In this document: positions 26,372 to 35,881 of the stretch, in pieces
How positions within the stretch are numbered: the stretch's first letter is position 1
Layout: each line of letters starts with the position of its first letter
Assembly (NCBI GenBank): GCA_029237685.1
Contig: JAQZBV010000004.1
Coordinates: 1 to 64,000 of the forward strand
Direction: 5' to 3'
DNA from: Cytophagaceae bacterium
Lineage (GTDB): Bacteria; Bacteroidota; Bacteroidia; Cytophagales; Cytophagaceae
DNA length: 64,000 bases
Notes under the pieces: model-generated
The model's input: the letters and a program-made list of their open reading frames with translations, nothing else
Told to the model about the DNA's origin: nothing
Databases searched by the model: none
Translations under genes and position numbers: made by a program

Positions 26372-27706
26372 ATGACCTTTAAGGAATTAAACCTCTCCAA
26401 TGCTTTGCTCAATGCCTTAGATGATTTAGGCTATGTGCATCCGACTACTATTCAGGAAAAAGGATTTTCTGTGATGATGTCCGGCAAAGATGTGGTAGGC
26501 ATTGCACAGACAGGTACAGGTAAAACATTGGCTTACCTGTTGCCGTGTTTGAGGCAATTGAAATTCGCGAAAGACGGTTTGCCTCAAATCCTGATCGTTG
26601 TTCCTACACGTGAATTGGTCGTGCAAGTTGCGGAAGAAGTGAAGAAGCTGACGACCTACATGGAAGTACGTGTGGGTGGCGTGTACGGCGGTACGAAGAT
26701 CGATACGCAACGTGAGATGGTCAATGACGGCCTGGATGTATTGGTAGCTACACCCGGTAGATTGTTGGACTTAGCTTTGACAGGTGTTTTAAAACTCAGA
26801 AATGTCAAACGGCTGATCATTGATGAAGTGGATGAAATGCTGAACTTAGGTTTTCGCCCACAGCTGACACGCGTCATAGACTTACTGCCTGTTAAAAGAC
26901 AAAACCTGATGTTCTCCGCTACCATCACGGAAGAAGTGGAAGAATTCATCAAAGACTATTTTGATGATCCGATCAAGATAGAGGCCGCGCCAACCGGTAC
27001 GCCATTGGAAAATATCACACAGGTGGGTTACCGTGTTCCTAACTTCAATACGAAAATCAACTTGCTGCACTTGTTTTTGAAAGAAGACGATGCCATGAAA
27101 AAAGTATTGGTCTTTGCTTCGACTAAACAATTGGCAGATTTGATCTTTGATAAATTAGAGAAAGATTTTGCCGGACAATTGGGCGTGATTCACTCAAACA
27201 AAGAACAAAACCATCGTTTTCATTCTGTCAATCAATTCGAAAACGGTACCTATAGGATTTTGATCGCGACAGACATTGTAGCCAGAGGGCTTGATATCTC
27301 TAGTGTGACGCACGTGATCAATTTTGATGCACCGAAAGTTCCTGAAAATTACATTCACCGCATCGGTCGTACAGGCCGTGCCGATAAAAAAGGAGAAGCC
27401 AGAACATTCATTACAGAACAGGATTGGGAAAACCTGGAGCGCATCGAAGAGTTGATGAAGTTTCAGGTAGACATGTCTCCTTTGCCGGCGAATCTTGTTA
27501 TTTCAGATGTCCTGATGGACGATGAATTGCCGAAGGTGAAGATGAAAAATGTACTTGTCAAAACTCCTAAAAGAGAAGAAGCCGGGCCTGCCTTCCACGA
27601 GAAACTAGAGAAGAATAAAAAGGTCAATAATAAAATTCGGAGAGGTGAAGCGCACAAGTTGAAGTATGGTAAGCCTAAGAGTGCGAGAGGGCAGAAAAAA
27701 AGATAG
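26372..27706 (+). CDS. DEAD-box RNA helicase with DEVD motif II
   Basis: 444 residues, two RecA-like domains. Motifs in order: Q motif (FKELNLSNALLNAL to PTTIQ), I AQTGTGKT, Ia PTREL, Ib TPGRL, II DEVD rather than DEAD, III SAT, V ARGLDI and VI HRIGRTGRA. The Ala to Val change in motif II is unusual but sits between the catalytic acidic residues, which are intact. A basic tail (RRGEAHKLKYGKPKSARGQKKR, given here only to show its charge by its last ten residues PKSARGQKKR) probably binds RNA. Likely in cold-adapted RNA unwinding or ribosome assembly. Confidence 0.92.
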   Translation: MTFKELNLSNALLNALDDLGYVHPTTIQEKGFSVMMSGKDVVGIAQTGTGKTLAYLLPCLRQLKFAKDGLPQILIVVPTRELVVQVAEEVKKLTTYMEVRVGGVYGGTKIDTQREMVNDGLDVLVATPGRLLDLALTGVLKLRNVKRLIIDEVDEMLNLGFRPQLTRVIDLLPVKRQNLMFSATITEEVEEFIKDYFDDPIKIEAAPTGTPLENITQVGYRVPNFNTKINLLHLFLKEDDAMKKVLVFASTKQLADLIFDKLEKDFAGQLGVIHSNKEQNHRFHSVNQFENGTYRILIATDIVARGLDISSVTHVINFDAPKVPENYIHRIGRTGRADKKGEARTFITEQDWENLERIEELMKFQVDMSPLPANLVISDVLMDDELPKVKMKNVLVKTPKREEAGPAFHEKLEKNKKVNNKIRRGEAHKLKYGKPKSARGQKKR

Positions 27707-27711
27707 AAACA

Positions 27712-27786
27712 GAAACAGAGCGGAGAAACAGTTTTACTCTTTCTCCGCTCTGTTTCTCAAAAGTCCCCTTTAGGAGATTTAGGGGC
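27712..27786. repeat. Family E hairpin plus orphan family D arm
   Basis: A perfect 17-bp stem GAAACAGAGCGGAGAAA (27712-27728) pairs with 27740-27756 across an 11-nt loop, 5 nt after the helicase stop; it may terminate that transcript. Directly after it, 27762-27786 is a degenerate single arm of family D (AGTCCCCTTTAGGAGATTTA). The left-arm sequence of 27705-27731 recurs identically at 55395-55421. Confidence 0.85.
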
Positions 27787-27862
27787 AAAACAGCCCGGAG
27801 CCGGCCATGCAGATTGGCACAATACCTGTTTTCATAAAAGCAATACTAAATGTATTCGATGT

Positions 27863-28300
27863 ATGAAAACAAATCATGAAGCAGCCATCAACAAATTTTT
27901 TGAGGATTATGACAGACGTTTCAACGAAGCCTTATCAGGAAAGCACGCAGACATAGAAGGGACGGTCAATTCGTTCGCAGAATCCTTTATTGAAGCCAGT
28001 CCGGTGGGTATTATTGTAGGGAACAACGATGCGCAATTCAGGAAAGCCATTCCACAAGGGTATGAATTTTATAAAAGCATTGGAACAAAATCAATGAACA
28101 TCATTTCCAAAGAAATCACAGCCTTAGATGAAATGCACTTTGTTGTTAAGACACATTGGTTGGCAAAGTATGAAACCCAGGCGATAGATTTTGATATCTT
28201 TTATATCCTGCAAAAGAGAGGAGAGGAATTTAAAATTTTCGCCTACGTTACAGGAGATGAAAAAAAGGTTTTAAAGGAGAAAGGGTTGATTAAAGAATAG
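27863..28300 (+). CDS. NTF2/SnoaL-like protein
   Basis: 145 residues with the layout of a SnoaL-like cone fold: two N-terminal helices (INKFFEDYDRRFNEAL), a segment that would close the pocket (YEFYKSIGTKSMNI), and curved strands (MHFVVKTHWLAKYE, IDFDIFYILQKRGEEFKIFAYV). No catalytic signature is visible, so function is open. It has no signal peptide and is probably cytoplasmic. Its TAG abuts, with no gap, the convergent stop of the Cys-rich membrane protein. Confidence 0.75.
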   Translation: MKTNHEAAINKFFEDYDRRFNEALSGKHADIEGTVNSFAESFIEASPVGIIVGNNDAQFRKAIPQGYEFYKSIGTKSMNIISKEITALDEMHFVVKTHWLAKYETQAIDFDIFYILQKRGEEFKIFAYVTGDEKKVLKEKGLIKE

Positions 28301-28492
28301 CTATTTGTTTGGTCCGAAACGTTTATCAGCCTTCAGTTTCTTCTCCATCTCCTCCATCGACACCGCACTCGCACTGCTGCATCCACAGCCTTCACCGCAA
28401 CCTTCTTTCTTGGTAAATTGGCGGTATACCATTCTGCCTAAAAAGAAAAGCGCTACTGCGAATAATAGTCCGATGATGATTTCCTGCCACAT
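28301..28492 (-). CDS. FeoB-associated Cys-rich membrane protein
   Basis: 63 residues: one N-terminal membrane helix (EIIIGLLFAVALFFLGRMVY), then KKEGCGEGCGCSS, then a charged helix ending GPNK. This is the pattern of the small FeoB-associated Cys-rich proteins. Its usual partner FeoB, for ferrous iron uptake, is not in the window. The gene is 32 bp downstream of suhB at the end of the kup-lnt operon. The cysteine cluster could bind metal (inference). Confidence 0.82.
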   Translation of the reverse strand: MWQEIIIGLLFAVALFFLGRMVYRQFTKKEGCGEGCGCSSASAVSMEEMEKKLKADKRFGPNK

Positions 28493-28524
28493 AATGAACC
28501 AACTGATTTATTCAAGAAAAAGTT

Positions 28525-29316
28525 CTACCAATGCTTCTGAATGACGGAAAGTAATTCATCATGAATGCGACCGGTAGCCAGTACTTCATGACCGGTGTTG
28601 TAATTGTTGCCACCAGAGAAATCTGACACTTTACCGCCCGCTTCTTTTACAATCAATGCACCGGCAGCCACATCCCAATCCTTTAAGTTGAATTCGAAGT
28701 AACCTTCAAATCTACCGCAAGCTGTATAACACAAATCTACCGCGGCAGAACCAAAGCGACGCAAGCCATGGCTTTTTAACAGCAACTCTTTCATGATTTC
28801 GAAATAAGCATCCGTTTTATCCAATAAGCTGTAAGGAAATCCTGTAGCGATTAAAGAGCGTGACAAGGTATCTGCAGAAGAGACTTTTATTTTTTCATCG
28901 TTGCAATACGCGCCGCCATTTTCCCAGGCGTAAAAACATTCGTTCTTATTAGCTTCATGCACGAGACCTGCAATTTCTTTTCCATTTTCACGCAGGGCAA
29001 TGCTAATGGAAAAAACAGGAAGACGATGCAGGTAATTGGTAGTGCCGTCCAATGGATCAATCACCCATTGCAAGGTTTTGTTATCTTTCATGCCGCCTTC
29101 TTCCGCTAGGATAGAAGCTTCCGGTAGCAGCTTGGATAAATCATTAATCAGTAATTCTTCGGTTTGTTTATCGACATAAGAAACCAAATCATTGCTTCCC
29201 TTGTAAATGATATCGTTGGCATTGAAGCGGTTCAATTCCTTCAGTTGAAAAGCCGCTGCTTCGGCCGCACTTTTTCTGACTTCTTTTAAGAGCGAGGCTA
29301 AGTCTGAATTATTCAT
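28525..29316 (-). CDS. suhB: Inositol monophosphatase family protein
   Basis: 263 residues from ATG 29316 (MNNSDLASLL); the open frame to 29373 is inside lnt. Mg2+-phosphatase motifs: LAEEGG, then DPLDGTTNYLHRLPVF (metal-binding Asp residues with Thr) and WDVAAGALIVKEAGG near the C-terminus. It hydrolyses inositol-1-phosphate or related sugar phosphates; E. coli SuhB also acts in rRNA antitermination, which cannot be inferred here. It overlaps the end of lnt by 8 bp, implying translational coupling. Confidence 0.9.
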   Translation of the reverse strand: MNNSDLASLLKEVRKSAAEAAAFQLKELNRFNANDIIYKGSNDLVSYVDKQTEELLINDLSKLLPEASILAEEGGMKDNKTLQWVIDPLDGTTNYLHRLPVFSISIALRENGKEIAGLVHEANKNECFYAWENGGAYCNDEKIKVSSADTLSRSLIATGFPYSLLDKTDAYFEIMKELLLKSHGLRRFGSAAVDLCYTACGRFEGYFEFNLKDWDVAAGALIVKEAGGKVSDFSGGNNYNTGHEVLATGRIHDELLSVIQKHW

Positions 29317-30928
29317 GATTTTTTTTACCGACAGCACCAAAGATAAGAAACACCAAGCTTGCGATAAGCGCAACAGGGCCTGACAAATCTCCCGTTAAGG
29401 TATACAAGGTAGGTTTAGGATGGTACAATAGCGTATGACGCATGGTACGTTGTTCGTCGTAATTACTTTGGTCGATGATGTCACCGCGTTGGTTGATGAA
29501 GCCTGAGATGCCTGTATTGGCTGCTCTGGCGATGCACTTGCGTTGTTCTACCGCACGTAATCGGGCGTAATGAAAATGCTGTTTGTGCCCTACCGTATTG
29601 CCCCACCAGGCATCGTTGGTGATGATGAAAATTAGTCCCGCACCATTCTTTACATACTCTCCCAAAAACTCTCCATAAATGGATTCGTAGCAAATGACAG
29701 GCGCTATGCTGGTGCTGTCGTTTTTCTTAAAAGGGCTGCGCAGTTTTTGTTTGCCTACAGAAGCCACTACCATATCCCCTAAGCCGCTGGTCACGAAACC
29801 CAGTACTTCCGGATAAGGTAAGACTTCCACACCGGGTACCAGTTTGGATTTATGGTAGAAGATGGGTGTTCGTCCTTTTTCAATGAACAGTCCTGTATTG
29901 TAAGGCGTATAAAATACGTTGGGATCTTGCGTAGGATAAGCCATGCCCTCAGCTGTTTTGGCGGATGGGAAAAAACGATAACTATCTGCACCAATCACAA
30001 AAGCCGTTGCGGGATGTTTATCTGCAAAACGAACCAGTTCCTTAAACATCGCATTGCCTTGATACAGTATGTTGGTATCAGGGTCTTCTACAATGTCTTC
30101 AGGGAAGGCGGTTTCGGGCCAGAGCACAAAGTCCGTAGAATTGCCGATCGCATCTTCGGTTAGTTTCTCCAGGCGCTTGTACTGCTCAGGATAAGGGATA
30201 AAATTTTTAGTGCCGGGATATTTTTGTGTGTAAGGATCAATGTTCGGTTGAACGACTACGATTTCTTTGCCTTTGCCTTCTTCTTCGTAGGTGAGGTAAT
30301 ATAAATAAGAATACAAAGCAGGAAGGAGAATGACGCTCATTGTCACATATACCATCGATTTAAAGCGGGCACGTTTTTGAGTGTAATAAACGTAACATAA
30401 AAAGGCCAATACGTTGCTGACGAGAATCCAGAATGAACCACCTAAAACGCCACTGTATTCGTACCACTGCACGGTCTCCGGAAGTAAGGCAGCGGCATTG
30501 CCTAATGTGAGCCATGGCCAGGACAACTCCCAGTTGAGGTGCCAGTATTCAAAAGCAATAAAATAAGGAACGATGCTGAAATGTGACCACCAAAGCATCT
30601 TCATGCGGTAAGTCGTGATGCGATAAGCCAGCCATGGAATCAACATGAGTGCGGCATTGGCGAATAACATAAACAAGGCCCCAGGAGGAGTGGAGTTCCA
30701 AACCCACCAGGTGGTAAAGGCATTGAACAACAACAAGGCCAAGTAGGTATAGCCGGCGAAAGCCCAAAACTTTAAACGCTCTGCACCGAGTTGCTCATTG
30801 ATGTACAACAACGGCACAAAGCCAATAAAGATGAGAGGGAACAAAGGTGATACAGGCCAGGCCAGGTAGAGCAGGAGCGAGGACAACACAGACAGAGAAA
30901 AGAAGAGCAGGCGTTGGTTCTTTTTCAT
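29309..30928 (-). CDS. lnt: Apolipoprotein N-acyltransferase
   Basis: 539 residues. Six or seven N-terminal membrane helices (about 10-225) precede a periplasmic nitrilase-like domain. The Glu-Lys-Cys triad is visible: VLWPETAFPED (Glu about 270), FYHKSKLVPGVE (Lys about 359) and VICYESIYGEF (Cys about 412), as in E. coli Lnt. A final helix ends the protein. It adds the third acyl chain to lipoproteins, many of which are encoded in this window. It lies 8 bp downstream of rsmI and overlaps suhB. Confidence 0.93.
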   Translation of the reverse strand: MKKNQRLLFFSLSVLSSLLLYLAWPVSPLFPLIFIGFVPLLYINEQLGAERLKFWAFAGYTYLALLLFNAFTTWWVWNSTPPGALFMLFANAALMLIPWLAYRITTYRMKMLWWSHFSIVPYFIAFEYWHLNWELSWPWLTLGNAAALLPETVQWYEYSGVLGGSFWILVSNVLAFLCYVYYTQKRARFKSMVYVTMSVILLPALYSYLYYLTYEEEGKGKEIVVVQPNIDPYTQKYPGTKNFIPYPEQYKRLEKLTEDAIGNSTDFVLWPETAFPEDIVEDPDTNILYQGNAMFKELVRFADKHPATAFVIGADSYRFFPSAKTAEGMAYPTQDPNVFYTPYNTGLFIEKGRTPIFYHKSKLVPGVEVLPYPEVLGFVTSGLGDMVVASVGKQKLRSPFKKNDSTSIAPVICYESIYGEFLGEYVKNGAGLIFIITNDAWWGNTVGHKQHFHYARLRAVEQRKCIARAANTGISGFINQRGDIIDQSNYDEQRTMRHTLLYHPKPTLYTLTGDLSGPVALIASLVFLIFGAVGKKNHE

Positions 30929-30936
30929 ACGTAGAA

Positions 30937-31647
30937 TTAATCTTCGTCGCGGTTACGTTTTTTTTCAGGAGCATTCCTATCGAGTACAATCACAAACTCT
31001 CCTTTTAAAATATGGGTATTGAAATGGTGCAGTACTTCTGCCGGTGTACCGCGCACAATCTCTTCAAATTTTTTACTCAGTTCACGGGCTACAGAAATAT
31101 TCCTTTTTTCCTGACCGGATGAAATCAATTCTTCCAGTGTTTTAATCAGGCGATGCGGTGATTCGTAGAAAACGACGGTGCGTTCTTCTTTAGCGATCTG
31201 TTCAAACCAGGTTTTCCGTCCTTTTTTCACCGGAGGAAAACCTTCGAACACGAAACTGTCTGTAGGAAAGCCAGACATCACCAAGGCCGGGATCAATGCA
31301 GTAGCGCCGGGCAGACATTCTACAACGATGCCTTTTTGTACACAACCTCTTACCAGTAAGAAGCCAGGATCCGATATACCCGGTGTGCCCGCATCACTGA
31401 CCAATGCGATATTTTTACCACCCTCCAATTCGCTGATCACGCGCTCCAATGCTTTGTGCTCATTGAAGGAATGAAAGCTGGATAGTTTATTTTCGATTTC
31501 GTAGTGCTTGAGCAAATGAATGGTAACACGGGTATCTTCAGCCAGAATTAAATCGCATTCTTTTAAAATACGAATGGCACGAAGGGTGATGTCTTCGAGG
31601 TTACCAATGGGAGTTGGTATCAGGTATAATTTTCCGTATTCACTCAT
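30937..31647 (-). CDS. rsmI: 16S rRNA (cytidine1402-2'-O)-methyltransferase
   Basis: 236 residues of the tetrapyrrole methylase (SPOUT-unrelated, class III) fold. Signatures: [66 protein letters not shown] and [12 protein letters not shown]. It methylates the 2'-OH of C1402 in the 30S decoding centre using SAM. The length is slightly below the E. coli protein because the C-terminal extension is short. Its start overlaps the phhB stop by 4 bp. Confidence 0.94.
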   Translation of the reverse strand: MSEYGKLYLIPTPIGNLEDITLRAIRILKECDLILAEDTRVTIHLLKHYEIENKLSSFHSFNEHKALERVISELEGGKNIALVSDAGTPGISDPGFLLVRGCVQKGIVVECLPGATALIPALVMSGFPTDSFVFEGFPPVKKGRKTWFEQIAKEERTVVFYESPHRLIKTLEELISSGQEKRNISVARELSKKFEEIVRGTPAEVLHHFNTHILKGEFVIVLDRNAPEKKRNRDED

Positions 31648-31883
31648 GGACGGTAAGCGGCATCTATGGCTTTAGCCAGTTCACGGTCTTTGTTGGTTAC
31701 TGTACTGCCTTCACTGTGTGTACACAAATCGATCCATACTTTGTTCCACACGTTTTTCCATTCCGGATGGTGATCGGCTTTCTCTGCCAACAGGGCCACT
31801 TGTGTCATGAAAGCAAAAGCTTGAGAAAAGTTTTTGAAAACAAATTCCTTACTTAGCTTATTGTTTTGTTCGGTCCAGCTCAT
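31644..31883 (-). CDS. phhB: 4a-hydroxytetrahydrobiopterin dehydratase (PCD)
   Basis: 79 residues, shorter at the N-terminus than the typical 95-110 but with the whole catalytic signature: EKADHHPEW, then [20 protein letters not shown] and [13 protein letters not shown]. The His-His-Pro, the aromatic residue, the third His and the Asp are all in place. It recycles pterin cofactor. No aromatic amino-acid hydroxylase is near; PCD homologues without one may serve in molybdopterin-related chemistry (literature knowledge). It overlaps both neighbours by 4 bp. Confidence 0.88.
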   Translation of the reverse strand: MSWTEQNNKLSKEFVFKNFSQAFAFMTQVALLAEKADHHPEWKNVWNKVWIDLCTHSEGSTVTNKDRELAKAIDAAYRP

Positions 31884-32071
31884 GGTTTAAGCGTTGTGGG
31901 TGGAAGTTTTTTCTTTGTGATCTGATATTGCTTGACTTTATATTTTTTCAGGGAATCTTTTTTCTTTTCCCAGGGAGGAGTAGTTCGCGAACACATATCC
32001 AGGGCAAAAGCGATCACCGCCAGCGTGAACAACACCGCAACAAGGACAAATATTTTCTTCGAACGACTCAT
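31880..32071 (-). CDS. Small single-helix membrane protein
   Basis: 63 residues: a basic N-terminus (MSRSKK), one membrane helix ([20 protein letters not shown]) and a Lys-rich tail ([20 protein letters not shown]). It is real by context: 3 bp after the kup stop, with an ATGA overlap with phhB. No family recognised; the topology would put the basic tail outside if the N-terminus stays in. Confidence 0.65.
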   Translation of the reverse strand: MSRSKKIFVLVAVLFTLAVIAFALDMCSRTTPPWEKKKDSLKKYKVKQYQITKKKLPPTTLKP

Positions 32072-32074
32072 AGG

Positions 32075-34021
32075 CTAAGGAATACGTCTCAAGGTTACGC
32101 CTTCTACCGGACTGATCACCAGTGGTACTTTTTCTACCGTTACAGTACTGGTATCCAAACCGAAGGCGCTGGTTTCTGACAAACTCATGCGGCGCAGAAT
32201 AAAGTAGATATCCATGATAAATTGTTCTTTCCAAGGCAAGTCGTTGTCATGGCTTAAGTGTTTTTCCAGTACAACGAATTTGAAATCACCGATCATGTTG
32301 CGTTTGCTAAGAGAGGTATAGCGACTGGTAAAATCTACTTCTTTGTTTGCTACCATGTCTTCCACTACTTTTCTAAAGAATAAGTTCACACGTGGTTCGA
32401 TACGGAAACCCAATTTGAAATCGATTCGGATCAAATCATCGGGAAGGATGGTGTTTACTTTATATTCCATCGCATAAGGTTCATCCACTACGTCGATGTG
32501 CAGTAACCAATAAATATCGGCGCGTTTCGGCTGCTTCTGGAAAATAGAATAAATCACTTTAGATTCAATGTCTTTGACAGAATCCGCGCTGGTGAGGTAG
32601 ACCACGTGTGTGGCATATTTATTCACGGAAGTATCACGACTCAATTCTTTGATCAAAGGGAAGTATTCTTCCAGTCTAACAAATTCCGTCAAACGGTTTT
32701 TAATTTTTCTGGCCTGGTACCACACGTACATTACCATCATCAATGCCCCGCCGATAACAAGCGTCACATAACCACCTTTTGAAAATTTCTCCAGGTTGGC
32801 AACCATAAAAGCACTTTCGATGGCAACAAATAAGGTAAAAAAGCTATATACTAAAATACTATTCAGCTTCTTGATAGACTTTAAGTAATACGTCAGCAAA
32901 ACCGTAGTCATCAAAAAGGTCATGTTGATGGCCAGACCATAAGCGGCTTCCATTTCTTCGGCATGTTTGAAATAGAGCACTATGCCAATACAACCCAGAA
33001 ATAAGATCCAGTTGATGCTGGGAATGTAGAGTTGACCTTTAGTCAGTGTAGGGTAGTTAATTTTAACTTTTGGCCAAAGGTTCAGGCGAATGGCTTCACT
33101 GATCAAGGTGTAAGATCCGCTGATCATCGCCTGGCTGGCAATGATGGCGGCTAATGTAGCGATACCAATACCGTAGATCACAAACCAGTCGGGCATGACT
33201 TCGTAAAAAGGGTTGAGCCCATTAAGTTTGCTTTGACCCATATTCAAGAGCCAGGCACCTTGTCCCATATAGGTCAGGATCAAAGTAGATTTTACAAAAA
33301 TCCAGCTGATGCGGATGTTCTTTTTGCCACAATGTCCAAGATCCGAGTACAGCGCTTCTGCTCCAGTAGTACAAAGGAAGATCGCACCGAGCAACCAGAA
33401 ACTACTTGGGTTATGGGTTAAAATCTGATAAGCATAATAAGGATTAATGGCTTCCAGCACTTCGGGGTATAGCATAATTTGTCTGAAACCAAGTACACCC
33501 AGCATAGTAAACCAGACAAACATGATCGGTCCGAAAAAATTGCCTACGGCATTGGCTCCGAATTTTTGAAATAGGAACAACCCACTGATGATGGCGATGA
33601 CAATCGGCACAGTGTTCAGTTCAGGATTAAAGATTTGCAATCCTTCTATCGCGGAAGACACAGAGATCGGAGGAGTGATCATTCCATCGGCCAGCAGCGT
33701 TCCGCCACCGATAATGGCGGCCCAGATGAGCTTTGGATTTCTTCTTCTGATCAGCGCAAACAGGGAGAAGATACCACCCTCTCCTTTGTTGTCGGCACGC
33801 AAGGTGATGAATACGTACTTGAAAGTCGTCTGAAGAGTAAGTGTCCAGAACACACAAGACAATCCGCCGAAAACCAATTCTTTTGTGATCGTACTATCGC
33901 CAATGATGGCTTTCATTACATAGAGCGGCGATGTTCCGATGTCTCCATAAATGATACCAAGGGTAATCAATAATCCTGCAAATGAAATCTTATGGATTTG
34001 TTGGTGTTTGGATACGGTCAT
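32075..34021 (-). CDS. kup: KUP-family potassium uptake transporter
   Basis: 648 residues from ATG 34021 (MTVSKHQQ); the frame runs open to 34063 but that part lies across the promoter. The KUP signature GIIYGDIGTSPLYVMKA is at the N-terminus, and about twelve membrane helices follow (about 15-430), including FVWFTMLGVLG and GAEALYSDLGHCG. The cytoplasmic C-terminal domain has about 200 residues. It imports K+ with H+. It is first in an operon with seven genes, all spaced by -8 to +32 bp. Confidence 0.94.
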   Translation of the reverse strand: MTVSKHQQIHKISFAGLLITLGIIYGDIGTSPLYVMKAIIGDSTITKELVFGGLSCVFWTLTLQTTFKYVFITLRADNKGEGGIFSLFALIRRRNPKLIWAAIIGGGTLLADGMITPPISVSSAIEGLQIFNPELNTVPIVIAIISGLFLFQKFGANAVGNFFGPIMFVWFTMLGVLGFRQIMLYPEVLEAINPYYAYQILTHNPSSFWLLGAIFLCTTGAEALYSDLGHCGKKNIRISWIFVKSTLILTYMGQGAWLLNMGQSKLNGLNPFYEVMPDWFVIYGIGIATLAAIIASQAMISGSYTLISEAIRLNLWPKVKINYPTLTKGQLYIPSINWILFLGCIGIVLYFKHAEEMEAAYGLAINMTFLMTTVLLTYYLKSIKKLNSILVYSFFTLFVAIESAFMVANLEKFSKGGYVTLVIGGALMMVMYVWYQARKIKNRLTEFVRLEEYFPLIKELSRDTSVNKYATHVVYLTSADSVKDIESKVIYSIFQKQPKRADIYWLLHIDVVDEPYAMEYKVNTILPDDLIRIDFKLGFRIEPRVNLFFRKVVEDMVANKEVDFTSRYTSLSKRNMIGDFKFVVLEKHLSHDNDLPWKEQFIMDIYFILRRMSLSETSAFGLDTSTVTVEKVPLVISPVEGVTLRRIP

Positions 34022-34050
34022 TCGATCGAAAAGACTAAAATTTTTACAGC

Positions 34051-34081
34051 GAAATTTAATCAATACTTTGATTCGGTCAAA
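34051..34081 (-). promoter_or_regulatory. Predicted promoter for the kup-lnt operon
   Basis: On the minus strand: TTTG (34081-34078), a 19-nt spacer, TAAATTTC (34058-34051), one base off the -7 consensus TAnnTTTG. The start site would be near 34044, giving a leader of about 23 nt to the kup ATG. Confidence 0.55.
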
Positions 34082-34525
34082 CTAAACGGGTCTTTTCTAT
34101 AAGGCGAGAGATAAGGCGTTGCTTAATATTTCGGCTGGTCGCGATAAGATTTTTTGGCCAGTACTGAAAAGAGGATTGATGAATACTCCACTTGCACTCA
34201 TATTCGATTATTCTTACTATTTTTGGGTCATATTACCTAGAAAAAGTAAAACGCCAGAAGATTCTAAGCTGTATTCATTGCGAACCTCAAGCAATAGTGT
34301 GTTGAGTTCGCGTGAGGGATAGAAGCGGAAAGCCCGCAGCGAGCATGAAAGATAGGTAATGAATTGAGCTATGACCGAGCGAGGACTTGTAGCGGATAGC
34401 CCGACCCGGAGGGGCACGCCCAAAAACATTTTATGCACGTCATTAGATATTTTACAAAGAATACTCATAAAACATAAAATCTAAATTAATCATCAGCGAA
34501 TTATCATCCCATTTAAATAAATAAC
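34082..34525. other. Divergent gap holding a family I element, otherwise no gene
   Basis: Between kup and the beta-CASP RNase gene. The 34085-34280 part is AT-rich without a convincing frame: short frames at 34119-34322 (plus) and 34217-34468 (minus) run through the repeat and have no family features. From 34281 a repeat follows. I see no clear promoter for the RNase gene. Confidence 0.6.
34281..34421 (+). repeat. Family I multi-hairpin element
   Basis: The hairpin CGAACCTCAA/TTGAGTTCG (34281-34310) is followed by GCGTGAGGGATAGAAGCGGA (34310-34329), AAGCCCGC, a variable middle, and then CGAGGACTTGTAGCGGATAG (34379-34398), CCCGACCC, GGAGGGGCACGCCC. The first part shares its core with 12350-12433 and with 55360 and 55450. 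GGGCTATCCGC-like complementarity and the 3' GGGCACGCCC suggest a folded RNA or repeat with fixed ends. Confidence 0.7.
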
Positions 34526-35881
34526 ATGCTAGTGACGTTTCACGGGGCTGCCCGACAAGTGACAGGAAGTATGTTCTTGCTGGAAACGGTTACAGGATAT
34601 AAAATACTCATCGATTGCGGAGCGGATTTCAACGACCGCATGAACCGCAAACCCAATCTACACTTTCCTTTTGAACCGTCAGACATCGACTTGGTGGTGC
34701 TTACTCATGCACACATTGACCACTCCGGCAATATTCCGCAGTTGATTCGCGCCGGTTATCAAGGCCAGGTATTGTGCAGCAGCCCGACTGCAGATTTATG
34801 CGCTTTACTCTTAAAAGACAATCAATTGTTGCGTGCTGCCAGGAACGACAAGGACTATGCTTTAGCCTTGGTGAACAAGGCGCTGGATCGATTTGTGGCA
34901 GTGAAAGCTTCACACAATTTTGTCGTCAACGAAGAAGTAACGATACATTTTATACCCACCGGACATTTGTTAGGTGCTTGTAATGTATTGATTACTATAA
35001 AAGAAGAAGGCAAGGACAAAACCATTTTGTTCTCAGGTGATGTAGGAAGAAAAAATTATCCTTTGTTGATGGATCCGGTGAAAAGTCCGGTTTCTCCGGA
35101 TTACCTGGTCTGTGAATCGACTTATGGAGCCCGTCTGCACCAGGAAAAAACAGCGCCAGAAGATATTCTGGAAGGTGTCATCAATGAAACCTGCATTGTA
35201 CACAAAGGACGATTGATTATTCCGGCTTTCAGTATTGGCAGAACACAGACTTTGATCTATACTTTACGTCGCATGATGTTGCAAGGACGCATTCCCAACA
35301 TCCGGATTTTTACGGACAGTCCCATGTCGATGAACGGATCTTATGTGTATGAGAAACACCTGCCTTGGCTGGATGAGGCCGCTAGGCAAATGTATAAAGA
35401 TGGCGGCACCTTATTCGATTTCGATCATATGGTATACCTCAAAACCTACAAGGAAACCAAAGCCATTTCACATTATTACGAGCCCTGCATCATCATCTCT
35501 TCTTCCGGGATGATTGCGGGCGGAAGAGTCAATGAACATGTCAGACAAAACCTGAACAATCCGTTTTGCACCATTTTAATGATTGGTTACTCCGCGGAAG
35601 GAACGGTAGGAAACGAACTGATGCAAGGCAAACCTTATATCACAATGAAGAAACGTGACATTAAGGTAGAAGCGAAAATCCTATACACCGACATGTTCAG
35701 CGGCCATACCGATCAACAAGGCTTGATGGAATTTGTGGGACAGTTTGACAAACAAAAACTCAAAAAAATATTTCTGGTACACGGAGAAGTTGAAAGCATG
35801 GAGGCTTTTAGAGACAAGCTTTCCGAAGAAGGGTATCAGGATATTGTGATGCCGGAGAAGGGAGAGGAATTTGAAATCTGA
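34526..35881 (+). CDS. Beta-CASP metallo-beta-lactamase RNase
   Basis: 451 residues. The metallo-beta-lactamase motif LTHAHIDHSGNIPQL gives the HxHxDH zinc ligands (about 60-66), with a later His in PTGHLLGAC and Asp in FSGDVGRKNYP. The beta-CASP domain (PAFSIGRTQTLIY, CESTYGARLH) and the RMMBL-type C-terminus (SGHTDQQGL, LVHGEVESM) follow. This is the CPSF73/YSH1-like bacterial group; RNA cleavage is likely. The TGA stop is the first part of a family A repeat word (TCTGAGAACTG). Confidence 0.9.
   Translation: MLVTFHGAARQVTGSMFLLETVTGYKILIDCGADFNDRMNRKPNLHFPFEPSDIDLVVLTHAHIDHSGNIPQLIRAGYQGQVLCSSPTADLCALLLKDNQLLRAARNDKDYALALVNKALDRFVAVKASHNFVVNEEVTIHFIPTGHLLGACNVLITIKEEGKDKTILFSGDVGRKNYPLLMDPVKSPVSPDYLVCESTYGARLHQEKTAPEDILEGVINETCIVHKGRLIIPAFSIGRTQTLIYTLRRMMLQGRIPNIRIFTDSPMSMNGSYVYEKHLPWLDEAARQMYKDGGTLFDFDHMVYLKTYKETKAISHYYEPCIIISSSGMIAGGRVNEHVRQNLNNPFCTILMIGYSAEGTVGNELMQGKPYITMKKRDIKVEAKILYTDMFSGHTDQQGLMEFVGQFDKQKLKKIFLVHGEVESMEAFRDKLSEEGYQDIVMPEKGEEFEI

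Noticed and set aside
34022-34063. Extended start of Kup
   Set aside because: It would run over the predicted promoter; ATG 34021 gives the normal N-terminus.
34119-34322. Plus-strand frame in the kup/RNase gap
   Set aside because: It has no domain features and runs into the family I repeat.
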